This document shows, in pieces, positions 36,786-45,559 of a DNA stretch of 64,000 nucleotides. Source of the stretch: RHKX01 sp963823565 (GTDB lineage Bacteria > Actinomycetota > Thermoleophilia > Solirubrobacterales > 70-9); contig CAWGLR010000002.1 in assembly GCA_963823565.1 (NCBI GenBank), forward strand, positions 186,001 through 250,000, read 5' to 3'. The translations under genes and the position numbers were made by a program. The stretch's first letter is position 1. Each line of letters starts with the position of its first letter. Below the pieces are notes generated by a model. That model had not been told where the DNA came from. It did not search any database and was given only the letters and a program-made list of their open reading frames with translations.

Positions 36786-39308
36786 ATGCGCGGGAGGTTC
36801 GCGATGCTCGCGCTGGCGGCGCTTTACGCGACCCTCGCCGCTGCGCCCGCGCGAGCCGGGCACGTGGACCTCCAGGCCGAGGCCGAGGCCCGCGCCGGCA
36901 GCGAAGCCGCCTTCGAGCTGGCGGGATCGTGCTCGGCCCTGCAGCCGCAATCGACCACGCTGAAGGTCGCCGCGCTGCGAGGCGGCCGCTACGACGCTGC
37001 GGCGGTCCTGCCGGAGGAGGCCGAGAGCTTCCGGATGCAGGCGACCGACCTCGGCTCCTACCTGCTGCTCGGCTCCGACGGCGACTTCCTCAGCACCGAC
37101 GGCGGCGAGGTGGTCTCGTCCCCCGAGCCCACGCCTGCGGGCGACTGGCGCGTCGACTACGCGGGGGCCGGCTTCACGGTCACGTCGGGGGCCACCGGGA
37201 AGGCGCTCGCGCTCGACCGCGACGGCGAGCTGGCGCTGGTCGAGCCCGCCAAGGCGGAGACCTTCGAGTTCGCCCCCGCCGATGGCTGCATCCCCTTCCC
37301 CGAGGCCGAGCTCAACGTCGTCGGCAAGCCGCAGAAGGGCGCGACCCCCTACGGCGAGACCCGCGGGCTCGTCGACGCGCACATGCACATGTTCGCGTTC
37401 GAGTCGTTCGGCGGGAACCTCCACTGCGGCCGCCCGTGGAGCCCGCTCGGCATCGAGGTCGCGCTCACCGACTGCCCCGACCACTATCCGAACGGCTCCG
37501 GCGCGCTGGTCGAGAACATCGCCTCCTACGGCGACCCGACCCACATGCACGATCCGGTCGGCTGGCCGACCTTCGCCGACTGGCCCGACAACGAGAGCTA
37601 CACGCACGAGAACGTCTACTACCGCTGGCTCGAGCGCACCTACCGCTCGGGGATGCGGCTCGTGGTCAACCTCGCGGTCGACAACTCGGCCCTCTGCTTC
37701 GTCAACCTCCTCAAGAAGTACTCCTGCAACGAGATGGAGGCCGTCGACCGCCAGATCGACGACATCTACGCGCTCCAGGACTACGTCGACGCGCAGTACG
37801 GCGGGCCCGGCAAGGGCTGGTTCCGGATCGTCCGCACGCCGTTCCAGGCCCGGCGGGTGATCAACCAGGGCAAGCTCGCCGTCGTCATGGGGATCGAGGT
37901 CTCCGAGCCGTTCAACTGCGGGATCCGCAACGACGTCCCGCAGTGTTCCGCGCAGAGCATCGAGGCCGCCTTCAACAAGTACTACGAGCTCGGCGTGCGC
38001 CAGATGGAGATGGCGAACAAGTTCGACAACGCGCTCAGCGGAGTCGCTTTCGACAACGGCACCCAGGGAGTGATCGTCAACGTCGGCAACCGGCAGGCGA
38101 CCGGCCGCTTCTGGGCGATGGAGAAGTGCACGAGCGAGCCGTACGACCGCCAGCCGACCCCCGTTCCGGCGGGCAGCGCGCTGGAGGGGGTCATCCGGCT
38201 GGTCATCCCCTCGGGGGTCCTCCCGGTCTATCCCGAGGGGCCGGTCTGCAACCCGCGCGGGCTGACCGACCTCGGCGAGCACTTCCTCGACGGGATGATG
38301 AAGCGGGGGGTGCTTTTCGACCCCGACCACATGAGCGTCAAGGCCCGCAAGCAGGCGCTCGACTACGTTCAGGCCCGCGACTACCAGGGCGTCGTCTCCA
38401 GCCACAGCTGGGCCGACGATCCCAGCTACCAGCGGATCTACGGGCTCGGTGGCTTCGTCGCGGCGATGAAGAGCGAGACCGACGACTACCTGAAGATCTG
38501 GCGTGAGCACAAGGCCCTCTGGCGCGCCTCGGGCTCCAAGCACCCATTCGGGTTGGGGTTCGCCGACGACATGAACGGGTTCTCCGGCCAGCCGGCGCCG
38601 CGGGAGGACGCGGGCGAGAACCCCCTCCCCTACCCGTTCACCTCACCGGTCGACGAGGGGATCCAGCTCGACCGGCAGATCACCGGCGAGCGGGTCTTCG
38701 ACCTGAACAAGGACGGCGTCGACCACTTCGGCCTCTACGCGGACTGGGTCGCCGACCTCGAGCACGTCGGCGGCCAGCGAATCATCGAGGACATGGCCGG
38801 GGCCACCGACGCCTACCTCGAGACCTGGGAGCGGGCCGTCGGCGTGCCCGACCGCGCCTGCCTGAAGCGCCGCGGGCCGATGCGGAAGGTCGGCTATCGC
38901 AAGGTCCGCATGAACCTCGGCCCGGTCAGGCTCCTCAAGCGCGCCGGCCAGCCGCAGGCCCGGCCCAAGCGGAGCTACCGCTACTGCGTCAAGGGCAAGA
39001 AGAACAAGCAGACGAAGCTCGCCGCCGTGTTCACGACCGGGAAGGAGCCCAAGGTCGGCTTGATCGCGAGCAGCGCCCGGACCCACCACGTCGGTCGCGT
39101 CCGCCCCTCCGCCCGCGCCTCGGCGATCGGGCCGAGGGCGAAGAAGCTCGGTCGCGGCCTCTACGTCCAGAGGTCGAGGTCGAAGAACCGGCGCTACGTC
39201 TTCGGGGTCGAGCGGGGCAAGGTCAGATTCGTCGGCGTCGGGTCCCGCAAGGTGACGAAGAGCCGCAAGACCGTGAAGCGCTACCTGAAGCTGGGAGGCT
39301 TCCGGTAG
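36786..39308 (+). CDS. Large secreted metallo-hydrolase-like protein with basic C-terminal domain
   Basis: 840 residues. A signal peptide (MRGRFAMLALAALYATLAAAPARAG) opens the protein. Residues 25-200 are a variable domain. The central part is amidohydrolase-superfamily-like, with LVDAHMHMFAFESFGG (HxH), GVLFDPDHMSVKARKQAL, VVSSHSW and GFADDMNGF, similar in style to membrane dipeptidase-type TIM barrels; many Trp/Asn residues and a DLNKDGVDHFG turn follow. The last ~150 residues are Lys/Arg-rich, ending RYVFGVERGKVRFVGVG, like a cell-wall-anchoring domain seen in related actinobacterial proteins. ATG 36786 is favoured by AGGGAGG 5 nt upstream over a GTG at 36762. Substrate unknown. Confidence 0.72.
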   Translation: MRGRFAMLALAALYATLAAAPARAGHVDLQAEAEARAGSEAAFELAGSCSALQPQSTTLKVAALRGGRYDAAAVLPEEAESFRMQATDLGSYLLLGSDGDFLSTDGGEVVSSPEPTPAGDWRVDYAGAGFTVTSGATGKALALDRDGELALVEPAKAETFEFAPADGCIPFPEAELNVVGKPQKGATPYGETRGLVDAHMHMFAFESFGGNLHCGRPWSPLGIEVALTDCPDHYPNGSGALVENIASYGDPTHMHDPVGWPTFADWPDNESYTHENVYYRWLERTYRSGMRLVVNLAVDNSALCFVNLLKKYSCNEMEAVDRQIDDIYALQDYVDAQYGGPGKGWFRIVRTPFQARRVINQGKLAVVMGIEVSEPFNCGIRNDVPQCSAQSIEAAFNKYYELGVRQMEMANKFDNALSGVAFDNGTQGVIVNVGNRQATGRFWAMEKCTSEPYDRQPTPVPAGSALEGVIRLVIPSGVLPVYPEGPVCNPRGLTDLGEHFLDGMMKRGVLFDPDHMSVKARKQALDYVQARDYQGVVSSHSWADDPSYQRIYGLGGFVAAMKSETDDYLKIWREHKALWRASGSKHPFGLGFADDMNGFSGQPAPREDAGENPLPYPFTSPVDEGIQLDRQITGERVFDLNKDGVDHFGLYADWVADLEHVGGQRIIEDMAGATDAYLETWERAVGVPDRACLKRRGPMRKVGYRKVRMNLGPVRLLKRAGQPQARPKRSYRYCVKGKKNKQTKLAAVFTTGKEPKVGLIASSARTHHVGRVRPSARASAIGPRAKKLGRGLYVQRSRSKNRRYVFGVERGKVRFVGVGSRKVTKSRKTVKRYLKLGGFR

Positions 39309-39361
39309 CCCGAGCTCGCGCCGCTCGCACGAGCGGCGAGGGAGCGACCATCCCGATCCGG

Positions 39362-39610
39362 GTGATCCCTCGCGCCCGGCGCACCGAGGTCGGAGGCCAC
39401 CGCGCCGGCCGCCTGCTCATCCGCGTCACCGCTGCGCCCACCGACGGCAAGGCCAACCGCGCGGTCGAGGCCGCCATCGCGAAGCTCCTCGGAGTCCCGA
39501 AGGGCCGGGTCGAGATCGTCCGCGGGGCCGGATCGCGCGACAAGACGGTCCGCATCCAGGGCATCGCCGCGGACGACCCGCGGCTGGCCGAGGGTACGCG
39601 CGGTCACTGA
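39362..39610 (+). CDS. DUF167 (YggU) family protein
   Basis: 82 residues. The DUF167 core is clear: PRARRTEVGGHRAGRLLIRVTAAPTDGKANRAVEAAIAKLLGVPKGRVEIVRGAGSRDKTVRI. No ATG precedes it in frame; GTG 39362 is the best start, though residues just before it (ATIPIR) continue the first strand, so translation may begin earlier or the mRNA be coupled to the gene upstream. Function unknown; often near yggT or division genes. Confidence 0.78.
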   Translation: MIPRARRTEVGGHRAGRLLIRVTAAPTDGKANRAVEAAIAKLLGVPKGRVEIVRGAGSRDKTVRIQGIAADDPRLAEGTRGH

Positions 39611-39773
39611 CGAGCCGTCCCTCCGGGGTTCGATCGCCCCCTCGAGCCGTCCTGAGATAGCTCGCCCGGTGAGGGGAGACGAGCAGGGCCGATAGTGCTG
39701 GGCACGATGCCCGACCCGTCCGAGACCACGATCCCCTAACTTCTTCACCGACCCCCAGGGCAGCAGGCTCCCC

Positions 39774-41327
39774 TCAGAGCGGCTGGCGGACCACCGGGTT
39801 GCGGGCGGCGCCCGCCTCGTCGAGCCGGCGCACCGGCGTCGTGTAGGGCGCCCGGCGGGCGATCTCCGGGTCCTCCTCGGCCTCGGCGAGGATCGACTCG
39901 AAGGCCTCGGCGAGATCGTCGAGGCGCTCTTTCGGCTCGGTCTCGGTCGGCTCGATCATCAGCGCCTCGTCGACGAGCAGCGGGAAGTACACCGTCGGCG
40001 GGTGCATGCCGTGGTCGAGCAGGCGCTTGGCGACGTCGAGGGTCTTGATCCCGAGCTCCTTCTTGGCGCCGCTGCCGGAGAGGACGAACTCGTGCATCGG
40101 CCGCCGGTCGAAGGCGATCGGCAGGTACCTGCCGGCCCGCCCCTCGCGCATCCGCGCGAGCAGGTAGTTGGCGTTCAACACCGCCGTCTCCGACGCCTCG
40201 GTGAGGCCGTCGCCGCCGAGGCTGAGGATGTAGGCGTAGGAGCGGACGAAGACGCCGAAGTTGCCCTGGAAGCCGCGCAGGCGGCCGATCGTCTCCGGGT
40301 GGTCGTCGGCGCCGCGAAGCTCGTAGCGGGGCCCGTCGCCGTTGTGGCCCTCGAGCCGCTCGATCCGCGGCACCGGAAGGTAGGGGGCGATGCGGTCGGA
40401 GACCGCGATCGGGCCCGAGCCCGGGCCGCCGCCGCCGTGCGGCTGGCTGAAGGACTTGTGGAGGTTGACGTGGACGATGTCGAAACCCATGTCGCCGGGC
40501 CGCGAGTGGCCCATGATCGCGTTCAGGTTCGCGCCGTCGTAGTAGAGGGTGCCGCCGGCCTCGCGGACGATCCCGGTGATCTCGGCGATGTTGCGGTCGA
40601 ACAGCCCGAGCGTGTTCGGGTTGGTGAGCATCAGGCAGGCGACCGTCTCGTCCGCCTTGGCGCGAAGGTCGTCGAGGTCCACCCCGCCGTCCTCGTTGGT
40701 CGCGACCTTGACCACCTCGTAGCCGGCCATCGTCACCGACGCCGGGTTGGTCCCGTGGGCGGTGTCGGGCGTGAGCACACGGACCCGCTGATCCTCTTCC
40801 CCGCGCTCGGCGTGGTAGGCGCGGGTGAGCAGGAGCCCGGCGAGCTCGCCGTGGGAGCCGGCCGACGGCTGGAGGCTGACGTGCGGCAGCCCGCAGATCT
40901 CGCTCAGCGACCGCTCGAGCAGCCACATCAGCTCGAGCGCGCCCTGCGCCCGCTTCGGGTCCTGCGCCGGGTGGAGCCGGGCGTGGCCCGGGAGCGCGGC
41001 GACCCGCTCGTTGAGCCGCGGGTTGTGCTTCATCGTGCAGGAGCCGAGCGGGTAGATCCCGGAGTCGAGGTCGAAGTTGCGCCGCGAGAGGCGGTTGTAG
41101 TGGCGGACGATCTCCGGCTCGGAGACCTCGGGCAGCTTCGCCGGCTCCCTCCGCAGGAATCGCGAGGGGACGATCTCCTCGAGCGGCTTGTCCGCCTCGG
41201 GGACGTCGACGGCCGGGATGTCCCCGGCGCGGCGGCCTTCGACCGAGCGCTCGAAGATCGTCACGGCCGAATCCCGCTGCATGGGCGTGGGCACCTCGGC
41301 GGTCCTGGGGGGAGCCGGCGCGCTCAC
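39774..41327 (-). CDS. gcvPB: Glycine dehydrogenase (decarboxylating) subunit 2
   Basis: 517 residues. It is the second half of the split P protein of the glycine cleavage system. Motifs: YPLGSCTMKHNPRLNE, PSAGSHGELAGLL, DTAHGTNPASV and NLHKSFSQPHGGGGPGSGP with the PLP Lys. The GTG start overlaps the gcvPA stop as GTGA. Last gene of gcvT-gcvH-gcvPA-gcvPB. The split P protein is usual in this lineage. Confidence 0.95.
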   Translation of the reverse strand: MSAPAPPRTAEVPTPMQRDSAVTIFERSVEGRRAGDIPAVDVPEADKPLEEIVPSRFLRREPAKLPEVSEPEIVRHYNRLSRRNFDLDSGIYPLGSCTMKHNPRLNERVAALPGHARLHPAQDPKRAQGALELMWLLERSLSEICGLPHVSLQPSAGSHGELAGLLLTRAYHAERGEEDQRVRVLTPDTAHGTNPASVTMAGYEVVKVATNEDGGVDLDDLRAKADETVACLMLTNPNTLGLFDRNIAEITGIVREAGGTLYYDGANLNAIMGHSRPGDMGFDIVHVNLHKSFSQPHGGGGPGSGPIAVSDRIAPYLPVPRIERLEGHNGDGPRYELRGADDHPETIGRLRGFQGNFGVFVRSYAYILSLGGDGLTEASETAVLNANYLLARMREGRAGRYLPIAFDRRPMHEFVLSGSGAKKELGIKTLDVAKRLLDHGMHPPTVYFPLLVDEALMIEPTETEPKERLDDLAEAFESILAEAEEDPEIARRAPYTTPVRRLDEAGAARNPVVRQPL

Positions 41328-42721
41328 GCGATCCCCGCTGCGGTCTGTTGCTGTCCGCTGTCCGCTGTCCACTGTCCGCCCGCGCCGACCGCGTCGGCCA
41401 GCGCCTCCGCGAGCCGGTCGATGTCGGCGCGCGAGCGCTGCTCGGTTATCGCCACCAGCAATCCGTTGTCGCCGTACTCGGCGCCGAGCGGCACCCCGGC
41501 GGCGATGCCGCGGGCGGCGCAGCGGTCGAGCACGTCGCCGACAGGCGCTTCGAGCGAGAGCGCGAACTCGCGGACGACCGGAGCGTCGTGGAGCAGCTCG
41601 ACGCCTTCGATCTCGGCAAGCCGGCGCCGCGCGTAGTCGGTCCGGCGGATCAGCAGCTCGCCGAGCGCGGTCATCCCGCGGCGGCCGAGCCAGCTCAGGT
41701 GGACCATCGCGCCGAGCGCGTTCAGCGCCTGCGCGGTGCAGATGTTGTGGGTCGCCTTCTCGCGGCGGATGTGCTGCTCGCGCGTCTGGAGCGCGAGGAC
41801 GAAGCCGCGGCGGCCGTCGACGTCGGTCGTCTCGCCGGCGATCCGGCCCGGCATCCGCCGGATCTGGGCCTCGGTCGCGCAGAAGAACCCGAAGGAGGGC
41901 CCGCCGTAGTCGAGCCGGTTGCCGAGCGGCTGGCCCTCGCCGACCGCGATGTCCACGCCGCACTCCCCGGGCGTGCGCAGGATCCCGAGGGCGATCGGGT
42001 CGCACGCGGCGACGAGGAGGGCACCCGCCTCGTGGGCGACGTCGGCGAGCGCCTCGAGGTCCTCGATGCCGCCGAGGAAGCTCGGGTACTGGACGAAGAC
42101 CGCGGCGGTCTCCTCGTCGACCGCCTCGCGGAGAGCGTCGAGGTCGGTCAGCCCGTTCTCGAGCCGGACCTCGGCGATCGTGGCGCCGTAGCCGCGCGAG
42201 TAGGTCTTCAGGGTCTCGCGGCTGTGGGGATGGACTCCCCGCGAGACGACGAACCGCTTCCGCCTCGTCGCGCCGATCGCCAGGTAGCCGGCCGAGGCGA
42301 CGGTCGAGGGGCCCTCGTAGAGCCCTGCGCTCGACAGCGGCAGCCCGGTCAGCTCCGACATCGCGGTCTGGAACTCGAACATCACCTGGAGGCCGCCCTG
42401 GGAGATCTCCGGCTGATACGGCGTATAGGGCGTGAGGAATTCGGAGCGGGAGACGATCGCGTCGACGAGCGCCGGCACGTAGTGGTCGTACATCCCGGCG
42501 CCGAGGAAGCAGGTCTCCGACTCGGCGTCGGCGTTGCGGGCGGCGAGCTCGCGCATCCGCGCGTAGACCTCGGCCTCGCCCATGCCGTCAGGCAGGTCGA
42601 GGGGGCCTGCGAAGGTGACGCCCTCGGGCAGCTCGGCGAAGAGCTCCTCGACCGAGGAGACGCCGATCGCCTCGAGCATCGCGGCCCGGTCGGCCTCGGT
42701 TGTCGACGTGTACCCGCTCAC
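41324..42721 (-). CDS. gcvPA: Glycine dehydrogenase (decarboxylating) subunit 1
   Basis: 465 residues. N-terminal half of the P protein: FLGAGMYDHYVPALVDAI, TPYTPYQPEISQGGLQVMFEFQT and VAVGEGQPLG-type loop. With gcvPB it decarboxylates glycine and passes the aminomethyl group to the lipoyl arm of GcvH. The last codons (GGQWTADSGQQQTAAGIA) are encoded by heptad repeats and look like an added tail. It overlaps gcvPB by 4 nt; a 142-nt gap separates it from gcvH. Confidence 0.94.
   Translation of the reverse strand: MSGYTSTTEADRAAMLEAIGVSSVEELFAELPEGVTFAGPLDLPDGMGEAEVYARMRELAARNADAESETCFLGAGMYDHYVPALVDAIVSRSEFLTPYTPYQPEISQGGLQVMFEFQTAMSELTGLPLSSAGLYEGPSTVASAGYLAIGATRRKRFVVSRGVHPHSRETLKTYSRGYGATIAEVRLENGLTDLDALREAVDEETAAVFVQYPSFLGGIEDLEALADVAHEAGALLVAACDPIALGILRTPGECGVDIAVGEGQPLGNRLDYGGPSFGFFCATEAQIRRMPGRIAGETTDVDGRRGFVLALQTREQHIRREKATHNICTAQALNALGAMVHLSWLGRRGMTALGELLIRRTDYARRRLAEIEGVELLHDAPVVREFALSLEAPVGDVLDRCAARGIAAGVPLGAEYGDNGLLVAITEQRSRADIDRLAEALADAVGAGGQWTADSGQQQTAAGIA
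41337..41378. repeat. Six heptad repeats in the gcvPA 3' end
   Basis: On the + strand: GCTGCGG, TCTGTTG, then CTGTCCG twice, CTGTCCA and CTGTCCG, contiguous at 7-nt steps. They encode the tail of GcvPA. mRNA-sense units read RRAYAGC-like (GGACAGC). Confidence 0.6.
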
Positions 42722-42863
42722 GCCCCGGAAGGGTAGAGAGGCGAGCGGATCGGCTGGCGGGCCCCCATCCCGCCCGAGATACCTCCGGCCGAATCCTCCG
42801 CTGCGCGTCCGGTTCGACCGGGTCCCGCCACGCGTCGGAGGCAGGACCGGTGCGGGATTGGTG

Positions 42864-43253
42864 CTAGTCGCCCAGCAGGTCCTTGTATGCAGCGGCGTCG
42901 AGCAGGGAATCGAGCTCGCTCGTGTCGCTCAGCTTCACCTTCACCATCCAGCCGTCGCCGTAGGGGTCCTCGTTGATGACCTCGGGGTTGGTGCCGGCGG
43001 CCTCGTTGACGGCGGTCACCTCGCCGGAGAGCGGCGCGATCACGTCGGAGACGGCCTTGACCGACTCGACCTCGGTGTAGGGCTCGTCCTTGGTCAGGGT
43101 CGCTCCGACCTCGGGCGGGTCGAAGAAGACGACGTCGCCGAGCGAGTCCTGGGCGTACCAGGTGATCCCGAAGGTGGCCTCCTCGCCGTCGATCCGGGCC
43201 CAGTCGTGCTCGGGGTGGTAGCGCAGGTCCTCCGGGTAGCTCTCCTCGGCCAT
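42864..43253 (-). CDS. gcvH: Glycine cleavage system H protein
   Basis: 129 residues, the normal size. The lipoyl-attachment site is EVESVKAVSDVIAP, with the modified Lys in ESVKA. It carries the aminomethyl group from the P proteins to GcvT. ATG 43253 is supported by the conserved start EESYPEDLRYHPEHDW; the frame is open upstream into gcvT. It lies 22 nt after gcvT. Confidence 0.95.
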   Translation of the reverse strand: MAEESYPEDLRYHPEHDWARIDGEEATFGITWYAQDSLGDVVFFDPPEVGATLTKDEPYTEVESVKAVSDVIAPLSGEVTAVNEAAGTNPEVINEDPYGDGWMVKVKLSDTSELDSLLDAAAYKDLLGD

Positions 43254-43275
43254 CGAATCTCCTCCGGTTCGGTTC

Positions 43276-44358
43276 TCAGCTCTTGCTGTACAGGGGCTTG
43301 CTTCTGATCTCGGCCTCGCGCACGCGGCCGCGGACGTCGATCTCGATGCGGCGGCCGGGCTCGGCCAGGTCGGCGCGAACGTATCCCATCCCGATGCCGA
43401 TCCCCAGCGAGGGCGAGAAGGTGCCGCTGGTGACGGTGCCCGCCGGCACGCCGTCGGCGAGGATCGGGTTGCCTGCACGCGGGATGCCGCGGCCCTCAAT
43501 CGCGAAGGCGGCCAGCTTCTCAGCGGTGCCGTTCGCGCGCGCCGAGGCGACCGCTTCGGAGCCGATGAACCCGGTCTCCTCCTTGCAGCACCAGCCGAGG
43601 CCGGCCTCGATCGGATTGCGGTCGGGGCCCATGTCGCTGCCGTGCAGGTGGAAGCAGACCTCGAGCCGGAGCGTGTCGCGGGCGCCGAGCCCGACCGGCT
43701 CGACGCCGGCTTCGAGAAGCGCGCGCCAGAGCTCCGGCGCGCCGTCGTTGGCGAGGATGATCTCGACGCCGTCCTCGCCGGTGTAGCCGGTCCCGCAGAC
43801 CAGCGCCTGCGCGCCCGCGACATCGAGGGTCGCCGTGTGCATCCGCGGCGGCAGCTCGCCGGATGCGAGCGGCGCGACCGCGGCCCGCGCCTCCGGCCCC
43901 TGGACGGCGAGCATCGCGTGCGCGGGCGCGAGGTCCTTGACCTCGACGTCGAAGTCGGCGGCGACCTTGCGGAACCACTCGAGGTCGGAGTCGTGGTTGG
44001 CGGCGTTGCTCACGGTCAGGTAGCTGCCGTCCTCGAGCAGGTAGGTGAAGAGGTCGTCGAGGATTCCGCCGTCCTCCGCGCACAGGCACGAGTACTGGGC
44101 GCCGCCGGGCTTCAGCTTGTCGACGTCGTTGGAGAGCAGCCGCTGGAGAAAGTCGCGGGCCGCCGGGCCTGACGTCTTGATCTGGCCCATGTGGGAGACG
44201 TCGAACACGCCGGCGCGCTCGCGCACGGCCTCGTGCTCGGCCGCGACCCCCTCGTACTGGACCGGCATCTCCCAGCCGGCGAACGGGACCAGGCGGGCGC
44301 CGGCGGCGACGTGCTCGTCGTAGAGCGCGGTGCGCTTGAGGGCTTCGGGGGTCTCCAC
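43276..44358 (-). CDS. gcvT: Glycine cleavage system T protein (aminomethyltransferase)
   Basis: 360 residues. It transfers the methylene group from the H protein to tetrahydrofolate. Features: ALYDEHVAAGARLVPFAGWEMPVQY, AGVFDVSHMGQI, LVCGTGYTGEDGVEI and LGARDTLRLEVCFHLHGSDM. The GTG at 44358 is at the right distance; longer upstream residues are Arg-rich and non-conserved. First gene of the operon, divergent from the esterase with only 48 nt between starts. Confidence 0.95.
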   Translation of the reverse strand: METPEALKRTALYDEHVAAGARLVPFAGWEMPVQYEGVAAEHEAVRERAGVFDVSHMGQIKTSGPAARDFLQRLLSNDVDKLKPGGAQYSCLCAEDGGILDDLFTYLLEDGSYLTVSNAANHDSDLEWFRKVAADFDVEVKDLAPAHAMLAVQGPEARAAVAPLASGELPPRMHTATLDVAGAQALVCGTGYTGEDGVEIILANDGAPELWRALLEAGVEPVGLGARDTLRLEVCFHLHGSDMGPDRNPIEAGLGWCCKEETGFIGSEAVASARANGTAEKLAAFAIEGRGIPRAGNPILADGVPAGTVTSGTFSPSLGIGIGMGYVRADLAEPGRRIEIDVRGRVREAEIRSKPLYSKS

Positions 44359-44406
44359 GGCCCGGAGGCTAGCCGGGCGCCCCGGGCGGCGCGGTAGCCT
44401 CGGCGA

Positions 44407-45477
44407 ATGCGCCTGGTGCACGAGATCGTCGACGACCATGGGGAGCTCGTCGGCGCCCCGTGGAGCCACCCGCTGCGGGGGACGCTCGACCGGCTCGTCG
44501 TCGAGTCCGACCTGCTCGCCGGCAACCCGCTCGGCGACTCGCCTCGCCGCCCTCTCTACGTCCTGCGCCCACCCGGGGTCGAGCTCGACCACCCGCGCGA
44601 GCTCCCGGTCGTCTACGTGATCCAGGGCTACACCGGCCAGCTCGACATGTGGAGCGGCCGGAACGCGTTCGAGCCCACGTTCATCGAGCGGATGGACGCG
44701 ATGCTGGCCTCCGACGAGTGCCCAGACGGGATCGTCGTGATGGCCGACTGCTGGACCAGCTACGGCGGCTCGCAGTTCCTCGACTCGATCGCTACCGGGC
44801 GTTACCAGTCCTACCTCTGCGACGAGGTCGTCCCGTTCATCGACGAGCGCTATCCCGCGGTCCCCTCACGCGAGGCGCGCGGGCTGACCGGCAAGTCGTC
44901 CGGCGGATACGGAGCGATGGTCGTGCCGATGATGCGTCCCGACGTCTTCTCCGCCCTAGCCTCCCATGCCGGCGACGCGCTCTTCGAGCTCTCGATGACC
45001 CCAGGCATCGCCAAGTCGATCAGGACGCTGCGCGACCATTTCGACTCCTCCTACGAGGTCTTCTTCGAGAGGTTCACCGAGGCCGAGGCGTTCGATTACG
45101 ACCGCCACGGACCGATCGAGATGTACGGCTACGCAGCCGCCTACTCCCCCGACCCGGACAACCCCGGGAAGGCGCTCGTCCCGTTCGACGTCGAGTCCGG
45201 TCAGCTCATCGACGACGTCTGGGCCCTCTGGCTCCAGCACGACCCGGTCCACATGGCCGCCGGCCACGCCGATGCCCTGCGCTCGATGAAGCGGATCTAC
45301 CTCGACGCCGGCAAGGGCGACGAGTACTTCCTCGACCTCGGCGCCCAGGCCTTCTCGCGCGAGCTCGGCAAGCTCGGAGTCGAGCACACGCTGGAGCTCT
45401 TCGACGGCAAGCACGGGGGGATCACGTATCGCTATCCCGGCGCCGTCCGCGAGCTGCTGGTGGCGCTCAGCAGGTAG
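44407..45477 (+). CDS. Putative esterase (alpha/beta hydrolase, esterase D/antigen 85-like)
   Basis: 356 residues. The nucleophile elbow is GLTGKSSGGYGAM with Ser 164; VVYVIQGYTGQ near residue 69 gives the oxyanion strand, and a late His follows in GKHGGITYRYPG. The family includes S-formylglutathione hydrolase-like and antigen 85-like enzymes; the substrate is not known. TAGCCT 6 nt before the ATG suggests a leaderless transcript. Divergent from gcvT. Confidence 0.8.
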   Translation: MRLVHEIVDDHGELVGAPWSHPLRGTLDRLVVESDLLAGNPLGDSPRRPLYVLRPPGVELDHPRELPVVYVIQGYTGQLDMWSGRNAFEPTFIERMDAMLASDECPDGIVVMADCWTSYGGSQFLDSIATGRYQSYLCDEVVPFIDERYPAVPSREARGLTGKSSGGYGAMVVPMMRPDVFSALASHAGDALFELSMTPGIAKSIRTLRDHFDSSYEVFFERFTEAEAFDYDRHGPIEMYGYAAAYSPDPDNPGKALVPFDVESGQLIDDVWALWLQHDPVHMAAGHADALRSMKRIYLDAGKGDEYFLDLGAQAFSRELGKLGVEHTLELFDGKHGGITYRYPGAVRELLVALSR

Positions 45478-45509
45478 TCGAGTAGCACGCTCGCTTCGCT
45501 CGCTGTGCG

Positions 45510-45533
45510 AGTAGCTCCTCGAGTGGAGCTACT
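45510..45533. terminator. Hairpin between convergent esterase and ftsZ
   Basis: AGTAGCTCC (45510-45518), a 6-nt loop and GGAGCTACT (45525-45533) form a perfect 9-bp stem. It lies between the two stop codons and is surrounded by GAGTAGC and GCTACTC heptads. A candidate bidirectional terminator. Confidence 0.5.
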
Positions 45534-45559
45534 TGCTAATTGCTACCCGCTACTCGCTA
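45532..45559. repeat. Heptad repeats after ftsZ
   Basis: Four contiguous heptads ending in GCTA: CTTGCTA, ATTGCTA, CCCGCTA and CTCGCTA, abutting the ftsZ stop codon. Matching GAGTAGC units follow the esterase stop on the other side at 45478-45517. Confidence 0.55.

Noticed and set aside
39611..39773. tRNA-like GGTTCGAT element between DUF167 and gcvPB
   Set aside because: No acceptor, D or anticodon arms at proper distances; only a partial T-arm look-alike in GC-rich sequence.
44359..44406. Glycine riboswitch ahead of gcvT
   Set aside because: Only 48 nt separate gcvT from the divergent esterase; no tandem aptamer fits.
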